This document shows positions 19,591-31,600 of a DNA stretch of 64,000 nucleotides, in pieces. A program made the position numbers and the translations under genes. The notes beneath the pieces were generated by a model. The model was not told the DNA's origin, did not search any database, and worked only from the letters and a program-made list of their open reading frames with translations. Position 1 is the stretch's first letter. Every line of letters begins with the position of its first letter. Location: NCBI GenBank assembly GCA_025174535.1, contig JALBUN010000001.1:1302001-1366000 (forward strand). The letters run 5' to 3'. The DNA is from Cantharellus purpuraceus (taxonomy: Eukaryota; Basidiomycota; Agaricomycetes; Cantharellales; Hydnaceae).

Positions 19591-20067
19591 AATTTCTACG
19601 GCTTCAGCTACATTTCGAAACTCCCCTACACCTTCACTGATCCCAGGTTATAGACCCGGTTCGGGGTATCCAATCAAAATGAACTCTGCGTACTCGTCAT
19701 GACTGCGACGCCATTTGCTGCCTAAAGGGCTATACCAGTAACGCTTTTGGTTAGACTAGACATGTTGTGCTTGGGATGCATACCCCCGACCCTCCACTCT
19801 TTCTAGACTTCATTGATCTCTGTTCCCCAAATCACATTGTAGCTTATTCACAATGTCTGTTTTTCATTTAGTAACCACAGTATGCTACAATAGGTACGCA
19901 GTAACATGAAATCTGAGAATAGCATCATGTGGCTCGTGACTTGATCATGTCACGCCAGTAATATTTCACTCGTCCTTACTCTTTAATCTTTAAGCCTTAA
20001 CTCCAAAGTATATTCGTATTCGTAAATTTAGAATCGGCACGAGCATCCTCGCAGGATCTCAGGAACT
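19591..20067. other. intergenic region between the helicase and AP-2 alpha genes
   Basis: 477 bp holding the 3' flank of the helicase and the AP-2 alpha promoter. No ORF or repeat stands out. Confidence 0.5.
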
Positions 20068-23000
20068 ATGGCGTCTTCCATGCGTGGTTTGACGCAGGTA
20101 TGCCACACTGTTCTTCGTCTAAGCTCACTCGAAGAATTAGTTCGTAGTTCATTGCGGATATCCGTGGAGCGCGTGTCCGTGAACTCGAGGAGAAGCGAAT
20201 CAATAAGGAGATGGCCAATATTCGGAAGAAATTCAAGGGTGACTATATGCCTCTGTGCGTGAATGTCTCTTACCGAGTGCTCAACAGATGGCAATCTGGA
20301 TGGCTACCAAAAGAAGAAGTAAGCCTTTCAAACTGATGTATTAAGCATACTGACCAGTCGGAATGTACACAGATATGTTTCTAAAATAATATTCACGTAT
20401 ATTCTGGGATACAAGGTGGACGTCGGTCATATGGAGGCAGTCAACCTTATCTCGAGTAATAAGTACAGCGAGAAGCAAATTGTAGGTAATGCAATATCCT
20501 CACTTTTCGTTGTCTAAGTGACTCTAGGGCTACCTTGCCGTCACCTTACTCATGCACGAGAACTCCGATTTTTTGCGTCTTGTTGTCAACTCCATTCGGA
20601 AAGATCTGGACGAGAACAACGAGATAAACAATTGTCTCGCGCTTCATGCAATTGCAAATGTTGGCGGGAGTGAGATGGCGGAGGCATTGGCAGAGGACGT
20701 GCATCGATTGTTGATATCCCCGTGTGTGCTCTGCGTCACCCTCCTGGAACACTTTCTTAGACCTACAAGCTCAGGACCTCTCAAAACTTTGTGAAAAAAA
20801 AAGCTGCCTTGACACTTTTACGATTATACCGGAAACATCCGGATGTCATACCGGCTGCTGAATGGGGCTTACGAATAGTGTCTATCATGGATGACGATGA
20901 CCTGGTGGGCCTGCTCCACTAATGTATATCATACATATTGATTTCCCGAGAGGGCGTGGTTGTCGCCGTGACCAGTTTGGTGATGGCACTTGCCCAAGAC
21001 CATCTAGATGCGTATGCTTTATGTTGTCAGAAGGCAGTAGATAGGCTGCACAAAGTGCGTCTTCCCTGTCTCCATGAATTTGGTACTAAACTTTCTGTCA
21101 GCTAATCATTGAACACGAATATATCCCCACATACACATACTACAGTGTTCCCTCTCCCTGGCTCCAAGTCAAGCTCCTACGGCTCCTGCAGTACTATCCC
21201 CCACATGGTCTGTCGACGTACATTCCATAAGTCATTATAATAACTGTTGTCTCTCCATATCTATACAGAGGATCCAACGATTAGGAAGATCCTTGAAATG
21301 GTGTTGCGGACCATAATGGACAATGCGGGAGAGCAGCCTAAGAATGTGCAGCATAGCAATGCACAGAACGCCGTCTTGTTCGAAGCTATCAGTCTTGCTA
21401 TTCATCTCGACACCAATTCACCACTCGTCGCAACGGCTGCTGCGCTCCTCGCACGGTTCATCTTATCCAAGGAGACCAACGTTCGATACCTGGGACTGGA
21501 TACCATGGCTCACCTTGCCGCACGAGCAGATTCTCTGGAGCCCATCAAAAGGCAACAGAAGACAATCATCTTGTCACTCCGAGATAAAGACATCAGTGTC
21601 CGAAGGCGTGCCCTCGATTTGTTATACAGCATGTGCGACGTCGATAATGCAGAGGCTGTCGTCGGAGAGCTACTCCGATATCTACGAATTGCGGATTATG
21701 CTTTACGGGAAGAATTGGTTTTGAAAATTGCTATTTCCACCGAAAAGTTTGCCACTTCTTACAAATGGTATGTTGACACAATTCTCCAGCTCATCAGTGC
21801 TGCCGGAGATCACGTCGGGGACGAAGTCTGGTATCGCGTGGTCCAGATTACGACGAATACCGAAGATTTGCAAGAATACGCTGCGAAGGCGATCTTTGAA
21901 CACTTGAAGTCACCTACAGCGCATGAAAGTTTGGTCAAAATTGGAGGTGCGCATTGTTGGTCGTGATACAAACGGTCTGAAGTCAATCGATCGATTAGGC
22001 TATATCCTGGGCGAGTATGGCCATCTAATCGCTAACGACCAGGGCTACAGTCCGTACGAGCAGTTCATTTCGCTGCACTCTAAATCACAATTTTGTTCTG
22101 CCCCGACCCGTGCTCTTCTCCTCTCAACATACATCAAGTGGGTAAACGTTTTCCCGGAGATCAAGATACATCTTGTTGGCGTTTTTGAGCGCTATCGCCA
22201 TGTTCTAGACTCTGAGCTTCAGCAACGTGCATGCGAATACTATGCGCTTGCTACGCGGCCAGAGGAGGATGAGCTCCTCCAAAATATATGCGAGGAAATG
22301 CCGCCTTTCCCACCTCGGGAGTCTGCACTCCTCAGTCGTTTGAACCGTAAACATGGGGACACGGAGGACAAGCGGACTTGGATAATTGGAGGAAAGGACG
22401 CCAATTTGGATAGGGAAGCTTCTCGTCACAAACCTAGTACCGATGCCAATGAAGCAGCAACAAATGGTGTTAAGTCGAATCAGGATGGCACGGACATCAT
22501 GAGTTCACTCGCCGGCCTTGACCTTTCCTCCTCAGCTGTTGTTTCAACATCTGAACAGAGACCAAACGTCGATGCATCAAATTCCGCTTCCATCACTGCG
22601 AAATCTTTGACCGTCGCCTCGGTGCTACGAGGACCGAACGTCGATCGATGGTTTGAGAAACTATGTCACTCCAACGAAGGTGTGCTGTACGAGGACATAC
22701 AAATACAAATGGGTATCAAATCAGAATACCACGGTCACATGGGACGGGTGGCCATATATTTCGGTAACAAAGTTGCTGCTCCCCTCACTTCTTTCACCGC
22801 GACTCTCAGCGTCTCAGATCCAGAGGCGTTGTCAGTATCGTTTGCAAAAATACCTCCAAATACTGTCACTCCTCGGGCTCAGACGCAACAATTATTGCAC
22901 GTGGAATGCAAGAAGACTTTTACTGCACCACCAATCCTTACTGTATCGTTCATCGCTGGATCACACCAGAGTCTGGCGGTTCGATTACCGATTGTCCTTA

Positions 23001-23441
23001 CTAAATTTTTCGAGCCTGTTCAGCTTGGTCCCACGGACTTCTTTGAACGATGGAAGTTGATTGGAGGGCCACCACGGGAGGCCCAACGGATTTTCCCCAT
23101 TAACCTAGATGGCGCGGGCCATGTCGATATAGGCAAGAATAAGAGGGTTGTCACTGGTCACAAATTTGGTCTGCTTGATGAGGTAGACCCCAACCCTGTC
23201 AATCTGGTTGGCGCTGGAGTATTACATACCAGCGAGGCTGGTAAAGTCGGCTGTTTGTTGCGTGTAGAACCGAATCGAGAGGCTAAGGTAAGCCTACTTC
23301 ATTCATAGTCTTATTAACAGGGTGACTAGAGCCTTTGTTACCCATAAGCTATGTCGCATTACCGTACGCAGCACCTCAGAAGAAGTGGCTACAGAGGTCT
23401 TACAGTTACTGCGAGATCCATTGGGCATGGGGTCAGCTTGA
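20068..23441 (+). CDS. AP-2 complex subunit alpha (alpha-adaptin)
   Basis: Large subunit of the AP-2 clathrin adaptor, acting at the plasma membrane in endocytic cargo selection. Exons: 20068-20097, 20148-20238, 20288-20318, 20373-20481, 20528-20721, 20775-20904, 20953-21054, 21102-21207, 21269-21946, 21999-23287, 23349-23441. All phases agree, giving 950 aa, the normal length. The N-terminal trunk has the family signatures [83 protein letters not shown], and [19 protein letters not shown]. After a linker at about residues 620-720 come the beta-sandwich and platform appendage ([15 protein letters not shown]). The first coding exon is only 10 codons, and exons 1-8 are all short. The stop lies 78 bp from the stop of the convergent RasGAP gene. 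Confidence 0.93.
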
Positions 23442-23519
23442 TAATTTATATGGAGTTACATGACGCAATTGTTGTACAATCATAATAATAATATCCGTGT
23501 ACTGCATGCATTATACCAG
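23442..23519. terminator. shared 78-bp convergent 3' region
   Basis: AP-2 alpha (+) and the RasGAP gene (-) end tail to tail with only 78 bp between stop codons. AT-rich sequence with several AATAAT-type tracts must serve 3' end formation for both, so their UTRs probably overlap. Confidence 0.5.
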
Positions 23520-26500
23520 TCACTTCGTAGTCCTTGATAACAAACCACGCAGAAACCCTCCTTTCCGTTTGACCATTGACTCCTCTGTAATTTCGATCTC
23601 ATCGGCATCCAGTTGTTGAGATAGGATGCGATGCAATGTAGGCGAACCGAAACGTACTACGGGAGGTAAATCCGAAACTGAAACAGGCGAGTGCTCCGTA
23701 TAAATATCTGATGGAACTTCTGGAGTCCGTTTGCCCACAAACTGCCTGTTGGGCGATGCTGGTAGGGAATTGCCACCGACTTTAAATAACCTGTCATGAG
23801 GTGATATCAACGGTCGAGAAGGAAGTGGGGTATGGGGTGTAGATCCATCTATGGTCGATGGTGCCGCAGGAGCGGTCGACGGACGTCGATTCGACTTCCG
23901 CATCCGCGATGGTATATTAGATAGATTTGGAACTTGCTCATCGGTTAGTATTGTTACAGAAAGGCGATTCATGGGTTCGACGGTGCGGCCGTCTCTAGAC
24001 GGACTGTTGGAGAGTCTGCTGTGAACTCTCCGTGAGTGACGAGGAGCAGCAGTAGCCGATGGTGGGGGGCCAAAACGACTAACTGATTGCACGGCTTTCT
24101 CCTCGATCTCAAAGCACTTCATAGCAAAATCTTCCACAAGAGCATCGTGCGTGAGTGGTGCAGGAGGAGTACTCGCTGCTTGGGGGGTCGTACGACTATG
24201 TCGAACAACTGCTGATGATAGTATCGCAAGGTGCCTCGGGATGTCTAGCAGGTGTGGCAGCAGTGGGATTGCTTCACTAGCTAAGGGTGTAACTTCTCGC
24301 AGTTGTTCCCGCCGATCCCTTAGTGATTGCATTATAAGTAAACTGACGTGTACCAAAACATCATCATGTGTACGGACTGCAAAGCACAACGAACCCACCG
24401 GTCATATCTGTCAGGGACATCTTGATGTCCGCGGTCTGGTAGCGGGCTAGATATCTGAGTGATATAATCTATCATAGTAGCGTTGTTCTTTGAGATGAAA
24501 GGACCAAATCGTCATTAACCCTCATGGTAGACCACATTTATCGCCTGCTGACCTGTTCCAAAAACATGGACACTCCTCGCATATGATTTTCCTTGTGCTC
24601 TTTCTGATCATGCGTCATTTGTGAGGTGAGCAAACCACGAGGTTGTAATTGAAACCCACTGTCAGGTTTGCAAGACTCTGCAACGCTTTAGCAATCAGTG
24701 TCAGACTGCGCTGCAAACCAGGGGAAGGTAATCCTAAGAGGCTTTGGTCAGTACCAGTTTGAAGACAACGATGATGAATGCACGCACCGAGGTGTAAACC
24801 CCATAGATGAGGATGAAGGATAGCAGGGACCATCAGTCGCAGGAAACAAAAAGCAGACACGCATTGCCATTTAAGATTACTGGAGTGGTCATTACTACCA
24901 AAGCGCCTTTCCACAAGCTCTCGAATAGATTGAAAAAGTCGACGAAGTTCGCTGTGAATCCAAGTCATCATGAGTAAATATCAAGACACCTGAGCTACTC
25001 ACAGGGGACAGTGATCACGCATCTTGTAAATATTGGTCCAAAACTTTGTACACCAAATTGGTAAGAGTTTGACACTTTGCTCGACATCCCTCGCTCCTCT
25101 TGGATTGCGTGAGGGATCGGTTTCCAACTCAACACGCTCAGCGCATAATTCCTGTATACTAGGTCCCACGCTGGCCTCCAGGAACGGTCTGCCGAAGAAG
25201 ACCATTGCTTGCTCGACCGTTTTTGTGAATACAGTGTTACCTCGAAATAGGGTGTTTGCTAGGTGCAGTGATTTAATGCGTGTGCATGCTGAATCCTATC
25301 TGACTTACCATTTGGAGCCTTGTCTACCTCCCTTTCTGCAAGATCAATGATGTCTGTGAAGAATGTGCCTCTACCAACAGCAAGAGATAGCATGTGCGAC
25401 AAGATGTCTCCGAGCTGCATTCTCTGGTCCAGCTCACGGAGTAGATCTAAGCAGTTGTGTTTATCAAGAACCTGGGTTTGAAAGAAAGCAACGAGTCTGT
25501 AAACTGTGTTAACCAACCTGAGTTAAGCGCTCACAGATGTAACTGCAAAGTACGCGTCAGATGGCAGGATCAATTCCCTGATGAGTACAACAAGCCGTGT
25601 AAGTGTCACGCTGGAAGAATGGGGACGAACTCACTCATCCACCCTCATTCTGACTTTAAGGTCTCCAACTTGAATGCTGTTCCCATTGGATCCAGGTGAC
25701 ATAACCGGAAACCAACCCTCCACAGATTGTGCGCGGCGGAAATGACCCAGGGAGATATCAACAGTACCTACCAGAGTAGACTTGGTTAACTTCTTACAAC
25801 GCCAAACGCGAATTGAGAGAACGCCAAAGGGAGGAAGGTCAGAGAAAGAAAAACTTTCAAGCCAAGTCCAATTGGGAGGATCAGATGCAGTTCCTGCTTC
25901 TCCCCTTTGGAATATGGTTCTCCCAGAGGTGGAGCCATCGACAACAATTTCACAAAATACCATGGAGTCGGCGGAGGTTTCTGTCGCCCCCTCCCCGCGG
26001 TCAACCTCAGCCAGCGACGAAGCCGACATGAGCCCGTCAGTGGATGCGAGCTTCCCAAACCCCCCTAGATTGCGGCCGTGCAATATTGTAAGGTTAACTT
26101 GTCTCCACATTCGATAAAGACCTCGCGGGTCAACATTGAGCCCGTATATTTCAGGCTTGGCATACGACCGCAACAGAGCATTCCAGCAATTTGCCGCATC
26201 CCTGCTTTCGAAGGACAGGTATATTGGGTCAAGTTGAGGGGCATTAGACGGTTGTCGTTGATGGGTCCGTCGATGGCTACCAGCGTGATCGGAAGAAGCA
26301 TGGACAAGGGTCTGAAGTGAGGGCGAATGTGCCAGAAATGCGCTGGGCGGAGCATGTATGCTTAGGCAGTCGCTGCGAAAGAACAGAGAACGGTCCACAA
26401 AGCGAATATCGGTCGCACGGAGAACCTGGATGTTTAATGAATGCTGCAAGGTACCGGTACCCTGGAAAAAAATCGTAGATATCATCTTCGAGAAGAATAC

Positions 26501-26993
26501 GTCACATACCTTGTCTGCAACAATTGTCAGCCTCCACTGTGGTCCACTTTTGGTATCTTCCGTCTCTGCCAAGGTGCATCTGACCCGAATCCAAGTATCA
26601 TCACCAGAGGCTGTTGCTGCATGAGCGCGGGACATTCCTAACCAACTCGTCTTCTCTGCAGCATATGGCATTGATTAGAGACAACCCAATAAATGGCTTG
26701 AGCGAGATCCCACCTCGGAGCTTCTTGGGGTTAGTATCATTGAGGGGAGACAGCTGTGCCATTGAATCGCGTTTGTCGTTCAAGGTCTTCTTCCGCTGCT
26801 GCGACGATTGCAGCTAGTGGGGTGCCACCCTTAATTCAGCGTTACGCAGATGGCATCGAGAACGTACCTTCCGCATGCTAGTGAAGGAGCCACTCTTGTT
26901 GGAAAGATACAACTCCGCTACAGTCTCATATTCATGGTGTCGCGCATGCCCCTGCGGTGAAGACGTCCAGTCGCTCGACATTGCTGGATACAT
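23520..26993 (-). CDS. Ras GTPase-activating protein, Bud2-like (PH-like/C2/RasGAP)
   Basis: Twelve exons on the minus strand: 26993-26868, 26813-26714, 26655-26510, 26461-25635, 25577-25535, 25471-25309, 25258-25003, 24951-24788, 24733-24660, 24603-24553, 24487-24378, 24318-23520. All phases agree, about 952 aa. A PH-like region (SLNIQVLRATDIRF...SLFFRSDCLSIH) precedes a C2 domain (VNLTILHGRNLGGFGKL...FCEIVVDG...VLSIRVWR). The RasGAP domain starts near residue 450, with NTLFRGNTVFTKT (arginine finger) and the FCFLRLMVPAILHP signature, then LTLIAKALQSLANLT. The C-terminal ~260 residues are Ser/Pro-rich and low in conservation. It should switch off a Ras-family GTPase, by analogy Rsr1/Bud1 in polarity. 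The third intron (26509-26462, 48 bp) is in frame, so a longer retained form is also open. The first in-frame ATG was taken; an upstream TTG exists. Confidence 0.88.
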
Positions 26994-27388
26994 GCAGATG
27001 ATGGCTGGTGTGATCCACAAGGATAATGTTTAACGCTGATCAACAGCGGTATACTTATGCTAGGCACGATTGCTCAGACGCCAAGCGCCTTCTTCCAACT
27101 CCGAGGGTACCATAGAAGAGACAGCAATTATACCTTTGTTGGACACCATCTGACACCATCAACAAGTATATGATTGACATTCATAATTATGAATTAATCG
27201 GTAGCCTTTATTAGGTGTAACGCGTCAAGAGCGAGTGTAGGTAGACATGGCATTGTGATGGCAATCCTCCCCGTTCGGCTACATGTTTGAGCCGACAAAA
27301 CACGTCTATGTCATGCGTCCACATTATGGAATATTCCCTTTTATCCCTTAATGACTCACTCCGCCTTGAATTCCCTACAAATCTCCAA
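26994..27388. other. intergenic, RasGAP promoter side
   Basis: 395 bp between the RasGAP start and the elongase stop, both on the minus strand. No ORF or clear motif is seen. Confidence 0.5.
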
Positions 27389-28699
27389 TTAGTTGAAACG
27401 CATTATGGTGAAGGCAATGACATACTGAGCAACACTTCCGTTGGCGTGTCCATTTGACTTGCCCTTACTGGGCCGCGGCTTCTTGTAAGTATTTCGGTAA
27501 AAGGAGATGAACAAGAACAAGTAGCTTGTGAGGAGAACGCATCCGAACACGGCCGCGCTCTCGGATCCGGAGCATGTGCCTGGCGTCGGGATTCTTGGAA
27601 AGTACGTTGAAGAGAAGTAAGAGTAGCCTGCAGGCGTGCGGATTGTATCGAAACGATCAACGCACGGGGGGTTAACATGTTAGTGATGCGTTGCTACTCG
27701 AATGAAGAGAGAGATGGGATAGGTGCAGTGGGTGGGAGTGGAGGGAACGGACAGAGGAGGGGGAAAAAAGGATGATGCGAACGCGGAAGAACGAGATACG
27801 TGCTTGCGAAATAGACGACGAAAAGGTCGATCACGAATTGGGCGATTTGCATTGACGTAAGATATTTTTTCCACTGCTCAAGGGTCAGCAGTGACCAACA
27901 GTGGGATCTTTCAGGTGAACAGACCCAGATCTTACGACCACCAGCGGTTGCATAGTAATAATAATCTTTGACTGCCGTCAATACGTGCCAAGGACAAAGC
28001 GAGGTGTAACATACACATCAAAACGTGGACGGAAAGGTTTAGTGTGATCGGTACCCAAGACTTGACAAACTGTGAGGTGCGAACAAGAGAGGATGCCGCT
28101 ACGTACGACGCTGGTCCTTCCGTTCAGTTGAGTGTAACAGAGTAAAGCAGTGGCGGAATGATGAAAAACGTGCAAGAACGCTTATGTCCAATGAGAAGCG
28201 AGATTAGAAGGAATTGATGAAACATCCTACCCAAAGGCTTTTTCTTGAGGACCAAAAATACGGTATCGAGTAGCTCAACATATTTGATATAATAATTGAT
28301 CATATAGTAGAACTCGAGTTTCTACGCCTACTGGTGAGGCCATGCAGGCAGGAAACAGCAGATGACACGTACAGGTGTCCAAGCATCCTTCCCGCAGATC
28401 CCATAAAACATACCACGTTTAAGAACTATGGGTGCAATTTCTTCTACCATAAGAACAAGCAAGACGAAACTGCCCGAGCTGAGGAGGATGTTATGCAATT
28501 GGAAAAGAGCAGTCATTTTGAGAGCTTGATGAGAGCGCATGGCCTCTCGCAAACCAAAGATGATAACGAGATAGCCAACGAGGGCCGCCGCCACCGATGT
28601 CCGTGTAGAGAGCGGTGTAAGACCTGGTTCATAGTGAGTGAGGTAAGATGGGAGGGATGGAAGAGGTAGATTGTCGAGGAGAAAGTCGGCAAACGACAT
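27389..28699 (-). CDS. ELO-family fatty acid elongase (3-ketoacyl-CoA synthase)
   Basis: ER membrane condensing enzyme that extends long-chain acyl-CoAs by two carbons from malonyl-CoA, feeding sphingolipid synthesis. The start is the ATG at 28699 ([20 protein letters not shown]). Family blocks recovered across exons: LQLHN-type [46 protein letters not shown] (the HxxHH active-site motif), [49 protein letters not shown] and [20 protein letters not shown]. It ends with a Lys-rich tail. At least six short introns are needed. The junction between VVYFAS (about 27795) and [16 protein letters not shown] (about 27630) is not resolved: the best donor GTATCT does not give the right phase with the only good acceptor, so a small extra exon may be present. 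The family is certain; that exon is not. Confidence 0.85.
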
Positions 28700-31600
28700 G
28701 ACGCGCAGCAATGAACGTAGATGGAAGACAAAACCTGGACGCGGCGAAGAGGGACCTGCGAGTTGGGGTAAAGAAATCTTTCAAGACGCCGAGCTAGAGC
28801 GTGTTGGACCCCAGCCACCTCTAGAATTATTGTGCACGTGCGGCACTCCCAGGCTGGCAGTCAAAAGGTAAACAGCCTTCATTCCACTTGTTGTCTACTG
28901 GTTGTTCATACAGCGCTGAATACTGCAGTCGGCGATATTCCCGTCGGTCTGCCGCTGATGCTCACAATGCCCCTTACCAACGACATATATGAAGTTGTTC
29001 ATTATGGTGACAATGCCGCCTTGCTTCTGCATACCATCACTCTCATTGAACCTTGTACTTCCAGACTACTGCTGCAGGCCCCGGTCTCTGCAGTTGGATT
29101 TTGTCTTGTGCTTCAACCAGCAAGACTGATTCCCTTCTGCTGGTCGTGAGACCCTGGGATTCGTGCTGGAATCTTCATGTGATTCACGCATCCAAAACGT
29201 AGTCAAGTCAGCAAGAGGATACCGTTGACTATTGGAATTCAGTCTCCATGTAATTGGCAAGCATGCATGGGAAGGGCGCCGTTATATTTGTAGGCTGCCT
29301 GCCATACCGCAAGTGTTTCTTCTCAATAGAAACGAGTTTTCGACTACACCAGTTGCTTCTCCTTGTATGCTGCTGCCATAGCTGCGTAAATTGTGAGGCG
29401 TTCTCGTACCCTGCTTGGTTTTAGTTGCAAAAACCAGTCTTACCACAGAGTCCACAATGTTCGACTCTGTGAACATGGCAATATCTCATCCGTTGCATCG
29501 GTCACCGTCAAGAACGAGGCATCCCACTACGATAGAAGCAGCGTATAGTACATATCTGAGTAGAAAGATAGTGTCAAAGAACAAACAAACAAACGGCACA
29601 TCGCCGATGATTTTTAACATGACGATGAGGGTGAAGATGCGAGGATATATGCGGTGATGTTTCAATGCTAATGGTCGAGGTATCCGTATAGTTAACTATT
29701 ATGTGAGGATGATGGATGGAATACCGTTCAAAGAAGTCAGGAAAGCCTTCTCCCTTGCCGAACATGAGCATGAGATAATGGGGAACGTGATAATGCACAT
29801 ACCTCCCCCCGCATTTGGCCAGTTCCAGTGCATGTGATTCTTCCCGAGACGAAACGCCATCCACTGGGAATGCACGTAGAAGAACCAAGGATGTGTGAGA
29901 TGGCGCAAGGCGATAGGTGACTTGGATCTGCTCAGGAGCACAGTAAGAGTTGAAGAGGTACGAGCATTGAAAGAACGGAACGCACTCCTGCGGCACCCAA
30001 ACTCTTGCAGAGGTCATGGACAAACACCAATGAACGCGAGCGAAGTTCGTGAAGGTCATGGAGATCAGTGCCTAGGCAAACGATGAGAAAGTAGCTCTTT
30101 AGACGGTGGACAATAGTAATTACAATTCTCAGAAGATGTACACCAGGTGGGGACAGTGCAATGTAGGCATACAGCACGTCCAGGACACGACGCTATCATG
30201 CTAGTGGGTAGTCGTTAGCACCGAACGCGTAGGTATCATGTTGAATAAACGAACTTGACGAAAGACACTGCAGCACTCTGTAAATCAGTAAACTCATGCA
30301 TATCACTGTGGTCATGGCTGGGGGGTGCATGCTGGCGGAGAGCAGGGCTAGAAGAAACCAAGATAGACATGAGCTCGCAAGTAACTAGTACGGGTGATTT
30401 TAACAACGCAAACGGGCTTTATGTAGATGTAACGGCTTGTGCCGGGCGTTTGCGGCAGCATCGGAGTCGTGGCAACCGCTACAGTGTGGCCGATCGGTCC
30501 TAGTCGCATGAGCGTTGGTTCAGCCCCAATGAAAAGATACATACACTCTAAACCTCCATAGCATCCTATAACGCCCTGACTTCATAGATAGGTTGCGTTG
30601 AAAAGAACCCACATCTTTGGGCCGAACTCAGTGAAGTGGCGTATCATCGCTGGAGCTTCAGGTGGCTTGTCATTTTCGTATGTGTATTAGCTGTTCGTCG
30701 GATCTTGGATGATGATCCAATATGTAGTCAAAGAGTGAAGAGCCTGGCCTCAATAACCAGGACGAAAGCTTGATCAGCCTGATTCAGCAGATGGCGTCTG
30801 ATGGCGTCTGGTCAAAAATATGGCGCCTGCATATAGTATGTATGGAGGCCAACGTGTCCCCTGTATATAGTCAGGGCGGCCTTCTCCCTGGATGAGTGCA
30901 ATTGATCGGCGACTACTGCTGAAAATCAGGTTCTTACCACTGCGAACATGCATGGCGTGAACGTTGTAGAGAAGCACTTCATTCCGATTCGCATCCCCCT
31001 AGACATCTGTAACATTTCTTTCATTGATCTTTAAACGTCCCAGATGTTCGTTCCTCTCAGTGTTCCAAATGAAGAAAAGATGCCAGTAGTACGTATTGGA
31101 CACACTACCAGGCTTGCACGCAATGTCGTCAAACTGCGAAGTCTCATCGCGTCATAACCATGCTTTGAGGTCATAGCACAGACAGGCGGTGCTGTATCTT
31201 ATTGCAGTTGTGTTACAACCCAAAGGTCTGGGTCAGACACTAGCTAAGAACGGAGCGGGATGCCGAGAAGCGGGCCCACAAAAGATCACCAAGTGAGATT
31301 AATGAATCCCGAAGGAGCACCCTTGATATGGAGCTGCTGACCTTCAGTGATGTACAACAGGAGCCTGCCATCACAATACGTCGCAGCGCCAGAACTGCGC
31401 AGTACACTTAAAATAGCCGAACTTAAGATTAATTCACTGGTATAAAACGTATTGAACGGATATACCGTAAGTACTAGTCTGTGGTGGTCGTCCAAGAAAC
31501 ACGGGCCGCCCAAGCTCAGAAGCGAACTTGTTGTTCTACGTATAGTCGCAATTCCACCGCGAGGCGTTGCTTCTAACAATAGTAATGGGAACATAAATGG

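Noticed and set aside
28832..29149. 105-codon plus ORF between ELO and VPS13
   Set aside because: No recognisable family, no plausible splice partners; not supportable as a gene.
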